Below are positions 1-6,493 of a stretch of 9,770 bases of DNA, piece after piece. The stretch covers positions 1 through 9,770 of the forward strand of contig JAGLTY010000050.1 in the NCBI GenBank assembly GCA_023135025.1. Reading direction: 5' to 3'. The notes beneath the pieces were generated by a model. That model did not search any database and had not been told where the DNA came from. It was given only the letters and a program-made list of their open reading frames with translations. The DNA comes from Bacteroidales bacterium. Its GTDB lineage: Bacteria; Bacteroidota; Bacteroidia; Bacteroidales; GCA-2748055. Made by a program: the position numbers and the translations under genes. Within the stretch, counting starts at the first letter, position 1; every line of letters begins with the position of its first letter.

Positions 1-1
1 T

Positions 2-1933
2 GATCGCAAGAAATTTCCTGATCCAGAGGGAATGATCGATACCATCCACGCATACAACATGCATATGATGATTTCAGTCTGGCCAAATTTCGCCTTAAAA
101 ACTGAGGTGTTTAAAGAGATGGACTCAAAGGGCTTTATCATCAAAGGAGATGACGGGAAATCGCGCGGATTGTATGATGCTTACAACAAAGATGCCCGGG
201 ATTTGTACTGGGACTGGCTCAACAAAAATATGTTTTCAATGGGTATGGATGCATGGTGGATGGATGCCACTGAACCCGAAATAGCAGGGGCATCCACACC
301 GGATGAAATCGCAGAAAACCTGGGGAATTATGGATACAATGCACTTGGAACGATGGCACGGTATCTAAATCCGTTCTCACTAATGTCATCCAGGGGAGTC
401 TATGAAAATCAGCGCAAAGTAACTGATGAGAAACGGGTTTACATTCTGACACGTTCTGCTTTTGCCGGACAGCAAAGGTATGGAGCTGTAACCTGGTCGG
501 GTGATATCCACGCACAATGGGATGTGTTCCGGAACCAGATATCTGCAGGCCTGAATTTTTGTATGGCAGGTATCCCCTACTGGACCACCGATATTGGAGC
601 TTTTATCCCGGATAATCCGCTGGGTAACAGAGATGATGCATACCGTGAATTATATCTAAGATGGTTCCAGTTTGGAGCCTTTAACCCGATGTTTCGATCC
701 CATGGCTCTGGCACTGCACGTGAGATATGGAATTTTGGAGGAGAAGATTCCTGGACCTATGAACCATTGAAGAAGTTTGATAACCTTCGTTATCGATTGC
801 TCCCGTACATCTATTCAATGGCATGGCAGGTAACAGACAATGACTATACCATGATGCGTGGTCTTCCTTTTGATTTCAGGGATGATCCGAAGGTTTACAA
901 TATTGAAAATGAATATATGTTCGGCCCTGCCTTTCTGGTTACTCCGGTAACGGAAAAGATCTATTTTGAAAAAAACTATGTGGGGAAGACCATTCCACCC
1001 TCAAACATTTTTGATGCAAACAGCATTCAGGGAAGATTGACAACAGAGTTTTACAACGGAATCAACTTTGACACGCTCAAAGCAACAGGAGAAAGAGCAG
1101 ATCTTGATATTGACTGGAATGACGGAACCTCCCGACCGGAAGAGGTGAGCCAGTATCACTACAGCGTACGTCTGACAGGCGAACTGCTTGCTGAAGAGAG
1201 CGGCAAGTATACCATAGTTACCACTTCCAATGATGGCATCCGGGTTTGGATAGGAGATTCGCTGGTTATTGACAACTGGACCGGACACGGAGTAACCATA
1301 AATACCAATGATATTGAACTGGAAGCTGGTAAACGATACAAGCTCAGAATGGAGTATTTTCAATTACTTGGGGTTTCTGTCTCAAAGCTGGCATGGGTGC
1401 TACCGGGTGAGCGTGCAAAACTGGAGGCCAAGGAGATGCCTGCAATAAAATCAGTTGATGTCTATTTACCAGAAGGGGGAAATTGGTTTGATTTCTGGAG
1501 AGGTGATACTTTTTCAGGAGGAGCAACAGTTAAAGTTCCGGCTCCCATCGACGAAATGCCTTTAATGGTAAAGGCAGGATCTATCATTCCCATGGGACCC
1601 TATTTACAATACGCAGATGAAAAGCCTGCCGATCCAATTGAGCTGAGGGTATACACAGGAGCTGATACAGAGTTTTTGCTCTATGAAGATGAGAATGATA
1701 ACTACAATTATGAAAAAGGAGTCTACGCTACAATCCCCATTCAATGGAATGAGGAACAGCAGAATTTAACCATAGGCCGGCGAAAGGGTAAATTTCCCGG
1801 AATGCTGAAGGAACGCACATTCAATATAGTCTGGGTCAGGGAAGGACATGGCACTGGTGTTGAACCAGCCGGTGATCCTGACCACACGATCACATATAGT
1901 GGAAAACAGATTGTGATACAAAAAGGTAACTAA
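2..1933 (+). CDS. GH31 alpha-glycosidase with inserted PA14 domain, probably alpha-xylosidase-like (5' partial)
   Basis: This is a retaining exo-alpha-glycosidase of family GH31. The frame is open to the left edge, so the N-terminal sandwich and the first barrel strands are missing; 643 residues remain. Residues are counted here from the ATG at 32, which is an internal Met and not the true start. Visible motifs are the barrel segment MISVWPNF (13-20), the nucleophile motif WWMDATEPE with Asp78 (bases 263-265), and FAGQQRYGAVTWSGD ending in the likely acid/base Asp158 (bases 503-505), followed by GIPYWTTDIGAF. The barrel ends near residue 275. The proximal C-terminal sandwich (about 276-310 and 472-525) is split by a PA14 domain, and a DUF5110-like distal domain follows (about 535-603). 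The segment YDAYNKDARDLYW and the double Trp before the nucleophile resemble Bacteroidota xyloglucan alpha-xylosidases, but an alpha-glucosidase is possible. The family call is firm; the substrate is inferred. It is the first visible gene of the operon, and 62 bases separate it from the next start. Confidence 0.93.
   Translation, partial: DRKKFPDPEGMIDTIHAYNMHMMISVWPNFALKTEVFKEMDSKGFIIKGDDGKSRGLYDAYNKDARDLYWDWLNKNMFSMGMDAWWMDATEPEIAGASTPDEIAENLGNYGYNALGTMARYLNPFSLMSSRGVYENQRKVTDEKRVYILTRSAFAGQQRYGAVTWSGDIHAQWDVFRNQISAGLNFCMAGIPYWTTDIGAFIPDNPLGNRDDAYRELYLRWFQFGAFNPMFRSHGSGTAREIWNFGGEDSWTYEPLKKFDNLRYRLLPYIYSMAWQVTDNDYTMMRGLPFDFRDDPKVYNIENEYMFGPAFLVTPVTEKIYFEKNYVGKTIPPSNIFDANSIQGRLTTEFYNGINFDTLKATGERADLDIDWNDGTSRPEEVSQYHYSVRLTGELLAEESGKYTIVTTSNDGIRVWIGDSLVIDNWTGHGVTINTNDIELEAGKRYKLRMEYFQLLGVSVSKLAWVLPGERAKLEAKEMPAIKSVDVYLPEGGNWFDFWRGDTFSGGATVKVPAPIDEMPLMVKAGSIIPMGPYLQYADEKPADPIELRVYTGADTEFLLYEDENDNYNYEKGVYATIPIQWNEEQQNLTIGRRKGKFPGMLKERTFNIVWVREGHGTGVEPAGDPDHTITYSGKQIVIQKGN
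1049..1405 (+). other. PA14 domain inserted in the C-terminal region of the GH31
   Basis: About 119 residues (340-458, counted from the Met at base 32) interrupt the beta-sandwich that normally follows the GH31 barrel. The insert opens with EFYNGINFDTL, and its core contains SGKYTIVTTSNDGIRVWIGD, then LVIDNW, then a conserved-looking GKRYKLRMEYF. This order is typical of PA14 domains: a sheet ending in a DG turn, a strand with D-x-W-x-x-H/G, and a final strand describing the ligand 'required to be in a watery form'-type EY motif. PA14 domains in glycosidases usually bind carbohydrate or extend the active-site pocket. The flanks (FGPAFLVTPVTE before, VDVYLPEGGNWFDFW after) are normally nearly contiguous in GH31 enzymes, which marks this as an insertion and not an appended module. 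Confidence 0.85.
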
Positions 1934-1981
1934 CATAAGTTTGGTGGAACAAAACTATCCACATGGTAACTGAACGCAGTT

Positions 1982-1986
1982 GGAGG
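1982..1986 (+). promoter_or_regulatory. Ribosome binding site that decides the start of the 727-residue gene
   Basis: GGAGG lies 9 bases before the ATG at 1996. An upstream in-frame ATG at 1963 has only a distant GGTGG-type match, and it would put an arginine-rich 11-residue leader in front of a normal signal peptide. The start at 1996 is therefore preferred. This is the only convincing Shine-Dalgarno sequence before a start codon in the window. Confidence 0.7.
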
Positions 1987-1995
1987 TCTGCTGGC

Positions 1996-4179
1996 ATGAA
2001 AAAGATTATTGCTCTGGTATTTACAATGTTGACTTTTGCAGGCCCTGGTATGCTTGTGAATGCTATACAAAATATCGATCAGGAATATCCTCTGGGGAAA
2101 CCCGGTCTCAAGTTAACCTATAGTTCTAAAGTGAATGAACTGCCCGGATCGGTGGTCAGGGAATTTGAATTAACAGTTGGTGCTGTTGAAATAAAAAATG
2201 GTATCCAGTATCAATGGCTTCAATTGAATGCTGAAAAAGAGAACAAGCAGACATTTACCATTTGGATACTAGCTTCAAATTACCCTTCGGAGTCTGTAGA
2301 AATCGCGCAGGACAATATTTCACGATATATAATTTCAGGGAATGATTCCGGGCCCGTTGAATATGTGTACCAAAACCATGGAACATCCATTCTCCCGGCA
2401 ACAGGAGCCTGGAAGTATCTTTTGCCGAGAACTGAATCTTCAACTGACCCTGTCCGTTCGCTGGAGAATAAGGTTAACTACTTAGGACACGAATATGTTC
2501 TTGACAGTCAGGAGCAATCGGGTGTTCCGTCTCCTCCCGGTGAACCCACTGTTGTCAATCTGAATCCTGAAGTTATGATTGGAGTTCCTCACAATACAAG
2601 GCTGAAAGATGAGACCAGAAGATGGGATGATTCCGATTATGAATATATAAAACTGACAAAAGAAGATTATTTTGAAATGATTGAAGCCGGAATAAATTGT
2701 TTTCGTGCTGATCCTGTACAGGTAAAGTGGATTGAAACAGAAGACGTCTATTATTGGGGAATCGGCGGGCCAAATGTTGCATATCCTGAGTGTTTATATA
2801 AGAGCAATTACATTGGGCCTGCCCTGTTTCTTGATGAACCGATGGTTGGCACACGAGATCATGTGATCAGGCCAAAACTCAGAGAGGACCCGGATCTTGC
2901 TAAAACCCTCACTCCCTTAAAAGTCTTTGAAGAATTCAAAAAAGTATTTCATGAAAAGAAGTATGAGGAAGGACCAACTCATTTACTCAAAGAATTGGAT
3001 AAGCGGGAAGATGTTGATATTGGCAATATAAAATTCTTACAGCAGAATATGTACACCTGGGAGACCATGGTGAGTTCTGCGATCTACCAATTGTCAGAAG
3101 GTGATGGAGCACCCCCTGATGCTATGGTTTTTGAACCGCCTGGCAGAGTTGGAACAAGAAGAATATTGCCGGAACTGAATATGGTCTTTGATTGTCAGAT
3201 CCCTGCTGATGAGCCCGGAAATTTCACAGGAATAATTTATGGTTTTTTAAGAGGTGCCGCGCGGGTTACAGGTAAGAACTGGGGAATGAGTGTTTATGGT
3301 CAAATGCTCCGGTCTGATGCATTCTGGTACATGACCCACGCCTACGATCTGGGTGCCACTCATTTCTTTTTCTGGGATACCCACAGACTCGCTGCTGTTC
3401 CGTACAATGAATATCTTGCATTAACCAGGAACCTGCGGTCACATGCGGAAAGCTTTCCGGATCGAAATTTGGAAAAACTCAAATTCGCTGCAGAAGTGGC
3501 AATTCTAATCCCTGAATTTTATAATCTCGGACATGTGTCCATGGGTATTGGGAATATCAGCGCTCTTCCGGCGCTGAATATGGAACGCATAAACAGTCAG
3601 GGTGTTAAATACCGGGATGTGATGAGTAATTTTCTTGTGGAAGTTGAACGCTGTATTCGCCTTGGTGTGGGGTATGATCTGTTCTGGGATCTGGAAAATT
3701 TAGAATTGAGCGATTACCGTGAGATAGTCAATATCAGAGAAGACGGGAAAATAGAGATCACAAAAAACGGGGAAAGCAGACTTTTGGATTCCGCCCGGAT
3801 ACCTGAACGTCCCGATGGTGATCCGCCTCAACTTGCTGTAGAGGTAATATCCGCAAACAGTAAACCTCCTTTCGCCATTACTGCCCGTGCAAAAGTGACC
3901 GAAGGATCTGCGCCGGTTTATTATACGCTGGGCGCCGATAAAAACGGAATTTATAATAACCAGTATGTGCTATGGGAATTGTTTGGGCCGGAAGAGGAAG
4001 ATCATTCAAAATTATGGGCTGAAAGATGGGACGTTTCTATTTCGGATGAGAATAATTCTGCCGAAGTTGAGATCAAATTTAGTATTGATAAACCTGGTAG
4101 TTACCTTCTGCGGGCTGCTACCACTGATGTGGCCGGCAGAAGCAGCGTGGTTTGGAAAAATATTAAAATGGAATTATGA
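1996..4179 (+). CDS. Secreted putative TIM-barrel glycoside hydrolase, family not recognised
   Basis: I do not recognise a named family in this 727-residue protein (numbering from the ATG at 1996). A signal peptide is clear: MKK, a hydrophobic core, and likely cleavage after VNA near residue 23. Residues about 25-180 look like an all-beta domain. From about 218, TKEDYFEMIEAGINCFRAD reads like the first strand and helix of a TIM barrel. Later strand-like segments are PALFLDEPMVG (Glu281), DAMVFEPPGRVG (Glu380), GKNWGMSVYGQ and GATHFFFWDTHR (about 453-463). Residues about 497-590 (AAEVAILIPEFYNLG, then a conserved-looking FLVEVERCIRLGVGYDLFWD) resemble the amidotransferase-like domain that follows the barrel in GH42-type enzymes. 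Residues about 609-727 look like an Ig-like sandwich ending in GSYLLRAATTDVAG. Placement between GH31 and GH92 genes supports a glycan role. Glu281 and Glu380 are my candidates for catalytic residues, by inference only. A non-catalytic glycan-binding protein is an alternative. Confidence 0.6.
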   Translation: MKKIIALVFTMLTFAGPGMLVNAIQNIDQEYPLGKPGLKLTYSSKVNELPGSVVREFELTVGAVEIKNGIQYQWLQLNAEKENKQTFTIWILASNYPSESVEIAQDNISRYIISGNDSGPVEYVYQNHGTSILPATGAWKYLLPRTESSTDPVRSLENKVNYLGHEYVLDSQEQSGVPSPPGEPTVVNLNPEVMIGVPHNTRLKDETRRWDDSDYEYIKLTKEDYFEMIEAGINCFRADPVQVKWIETEDVYYWGIGGPNVAYPECLYKSNYIGPALFLDEPMVGTRDHVIRPKLREDPDLAKTLTPLKVFEEFKKVFHEKKYEEGPTHLLKELDKREDVDIGNIKFLQQNMYTWETMVSSAIYQLSEGDGAPPDAMVFEPPGRVGTRRILPELNMVFDCQIPADEPGNFTGIIYGFLRGAARVTGKNWGMSVYGQMLRSDAFWYMTHAYDLGATHFFFWDTHRLAAVPYNEYLALTRNLRSHAESFPDRNLEKLKFAAEVAILIPEFYNLGHVSMGIGNISALPALNMERINSQGVKYRDVMSNFLVEVERCIRLGVGYDLFWDLENLELSDYREIVNIREDGKIEITKNGESRLLDSARIPERPDGDPPQLAVEVISANSKPPFAITARAKVTEGSAPVYYTLGADKNGIYNNQYVLWELFGPEEEDHSKLWAERWDVSISDENNSAEVEIKFSIDKPGSYLLRAATTDVAGRSSVVWKNIKMEL
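4176..4179 (+). other. ATGA stop/start overlap between the unknown protein and the first GH92
   Basis: The TGA stop at 4177-4179 of the upstream gene overlaps the ATG at 4176-4178 of the GH92 gene. No good Shine-Dalgarno sequence precedes this ATG, so re-initiation or translational coupling is plausible. An in-frame ATG at 4197 would still leave a usable lipoprotein signal, so the overlap as the true start is likely but not certain. Confidence 0.65.
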
Positions 4180-6473
4180 AAACCAATTTTAAGCGGATGA
4201 AAAGACATTTTGTTAAAACACTTATTTCAGGATTTATTACAGCCTTCCTGCTGGCTGCTTGTACAACTCAACCTGAAACCAGATCGAATCTCCAATATGT
4301 TGATCCACATATAGGCGGGATGGGACACCTGCTCCACCCTACTCGTCCCAATGTGCAACTTCCAAACCAGATGGTCCGGATGCATCCCCTCCGGACCGAC
4401 TATCTGGATGACCAGATCAGCTTTTTTCCCCTGACCATCATATCGCACCGGAAAGGAGAACTTTTTGGCATCATGCCTTACGCATGTTCGGCAGATGATG
4501 AAAAGTGGAGGAACCGACAAATGTATGATCACGACCTTGAAACTGTAGACCCATACTACTATTCAACTTACTTTATTGATTCGGACATCCGGACGGAATT
4601 CACTCCAGGCAGTAAAACCGGGTATTATAAGTTCACCTTCCCTGAAAACAGTAACAAACTGGTAAAGCTTCAAATCAACCAGGGTGGCGAATGGTATATC
4701 GTTTCAGGGAATACCGTTTCAGGAGAAGAGGTTTTTATGGGCATGAAGGCTTACGTCTATGGCGAATTCAATATGTCAGGGAGTGGAACCCTGAATCAGC
4801 AGACCCGTGTCAACACCAGGAAAAATACAAGCAATTTAGAACCAGTGGCCCTGTTTGAATTCCCCACAGAGGGAGGTCAGCTCATCGAATTCAAATATGG
4901 GATCTCTTTCATCAGTGCAGAGCAGGCCAAAGCCAACCTTGAAGGTGAGATTCCAGGATGGGATTTTGATCTCTTGAAAGACCAGGGGGAAAAGGTATGG
5001 GCTGAAAAACTCGGAGCGATCCAGGTAAAAGGAGGCACCGATGCCCAACGCCGGACTTTCTACACATCCCTGTATCGCTGCTACGAACGTATGGTGAATA
5101 TTAACGAGGATGGCAGGTATTATAGCGCTTATGACCATCAGGTACATAAAAGTGATCGTGACTTCTATGTGGACGACTGGGTCTGGGATACTTATCTGGC
5201 CCAGCACCCGCTTCGCATGCTACTTGATCCTCAGGAAGAATCAGATATGCTGCAATCTTACATCAGGATGTACGAACAATATGGGTGGATGCCTCAATTC
5301 CCCCTGCTTTACAAAGATGACCCGGCGATGCACGGTTTCCACTCAACCATTGTATTTCTGGACGCCTGGAGAAAAGGTGTCCGCGAATACAATGTTGAGA
5401 CTGCATATGAAGGAATGAAGAAGAATGCCCTTGAGGCAACCATGCTTCCCTGGCGAAATGGCCCCAAAACAACGCTTGATCATTTCTACCGCGAAAATGG
5501 ATTTTACCCGGCACTTGGACCTGGCGAAAAAGAGAGTGTTGAGGAGGTTCATAGATTTGAGCGACGCCAGAGCGTGGCCATTACCCTGGCACACAGTTAC
5601 GATGATTGGGCCCTGGCTGAATTGGCCCGGGAAATGGGAAATACGGAGGATTATGAGTATTTCATTTCCGAGGCAGCAAACTACCGCAATTTATACCGTG
5701 CTGACAAAAAACTGATGTGGCCAAAAAATGCCGAAGGGAAATGGATAGACATTGACCCTAAATTCGACGGTGGACCGGGAGGGCGTGATTATTACGATGA
5801 AAACAACGGCTATACTTATGCCTGGCAGGCCCAGCATGATATTCACGGATTAATAGATCTAATGGGCGGACCTGAAGACTTCACAGCAAACCTGGACCAA
5901 CTGTTCCGGGAGGATCTGGGAAGAACAAAATACCAGTTCTGGGCAAAATTTGCAGATGCCACCGGATTGGTGGGCCAGTTCTCCATGGGAAATGAACCGA
6001 GCTTCCATATACCCTATCTCTACAACTATGCCGGGGAACCCTGGAAAACACAAAAACGCATTCGATTTCTGCTTGATGTCTGGTTCCAGGACAATATCTT
6101 CGGAATACCCGGCGATGAGGACGGGGGAGGCATGACCGCCTTTGTGGTTTTCTCTTCAATGGGTTTTTACCCTGTAACTCCCGGACTACCTATCTACAAT
6201 ATAGGCAGTCCCGTTTTTGAAGAGGTTGCAATAAACCTGGACAATGGCAATACCTTTACCATTGTGGCAAATGAATGCTCAAAGGTGAATAAGTACATCC
6301 GGTCGGCACGCCTGAATGGTGAAACTTTAGATCGCCCATGGTTCACCCATGAGGATATCCTTGGAGGCAGCACCCTCGAACTGGAGATGGGCCCAACCCC
6401 CAATAAAGAGTGGGGCACTTCACCCGGGGCAGCACCACCTTCTATGATAGATGAATCGTCCATGTCAAAATAA
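4176..6473 (+). CDS. GH92 exo-alpha-mannosidase-like lipoprotein with divergent N-terminal half
   Basis: GH92 enzymes are calcium-dependent inverting exo-alpha-mannosidases. This 765-residue protein has a normal family length. The signal peptide ends in a lipobox LLAAC with Cys29, so it is probably anchored in the outer membrane; the residues after Cys29 are not the acidic type linked to surface export. The C-terminal catalytic domain has good family signatures: the DDWVWDTY block (333-340), YGWMP (369-373), YYDENNGYTYAWQAQHD with the likely catalytic acid Glu542 (bases 5799-5801), MGNEPSFHIPYLYNY with Glu607, PWKTQ, and PGDEDGGGM with Asp647 and Asp649, one of which probably serves as the base. 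The N-terminal sandwich is odd. It keeps YVDPHIG at 41-47 but shows HPTRPNVQLPNQMVRMHP where most relatives have a PFGM and SGYxY type motif, which implies a different leaving-group subsite. It is translationally linked to the preceding gene and is followed after 20 bases by a second GH92. The start at 4197 is a possible alternative. Confidence 0.92.
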   Translation: MKTNFKRMKRHFVKTLISGFITAFLLAACTTQPETRSNLQYVDPHIGGMGHLLHPTRPNVQLPNQMVRMHPLRTDYLDDQISFFPLTIISHRKGELFGIMPYACSADDEKWRNRQMYDHDLETVDPYYYSTYFIDSDIRTEFTPGSKTGYYKFTFPENSNKLVKLQINQGGEWYIVSGNTVSGEEVFMGMKAYVYGEFNMSGSGTLNQQTRVNTRKNTSNLEPVALFEFPTEGGQLIEFKYGISFISAEQAKANLEGEIPGWDFDLLKDQGEKVWAEKLGAIQVKGGTDAQRRTFYTSLYRCYERMVNINEDGRYYSAYDHQVHKSDRDFYVDDWVWDTYLAQHPLRMLLDPQEESDMLQSYIRMYEQYGWMPQFPLLYKDDPAMHGFHSTIVFLDAWRKGVREYNVETAYEGMKKNALEATMLPWRNGPKTTLDHFYRENGFYPALGPGEKESVEEVHRFERRQSVAITLAHSYDDWALAELAREMGNTEDYEYFISEAANYRNLYRADKKLMWPKNAEGKWIDIDPKFDGGPGGRDYYDENNGYTYAWQAQHDIHGLIDLMGGPEDFTANLDQLFREDLGRTKYQFWAKFADATGLVGQFSMGNEPSFHIPYLYNYAGEPWKTQKRIRFLLDVWFQDNIFGIPGDEDGGGMTAFVVFSSMGFYPVTPGLPIYNIGSPVFEEVAINLDNGNTFTIVANECSKVNKYIRSARLNGETLDRPWFTHEDILGGSTLELEMGPTPNKEWGTSPGAAPPSMIDESSMSK

Positions 6474-6493
6474 CTCCTAAACATTACATCACG

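Noticed and set aside
1963..1995. Upstream in-frame start for the unknown gene
   Set aside because: It would add an arginine-rich 11-residue leader before a normal signal peptide, whereas a well-spaced GGAGG supports the ATG at 1996.
3965..4192. 75-codon + strand reading frame across the end of the unknown gene
   Set aside because: It lies almost wholly inside the coding region of a clearly translated frame, shows no signal, domain or ribosome site of its own, and has shadow-like composition.
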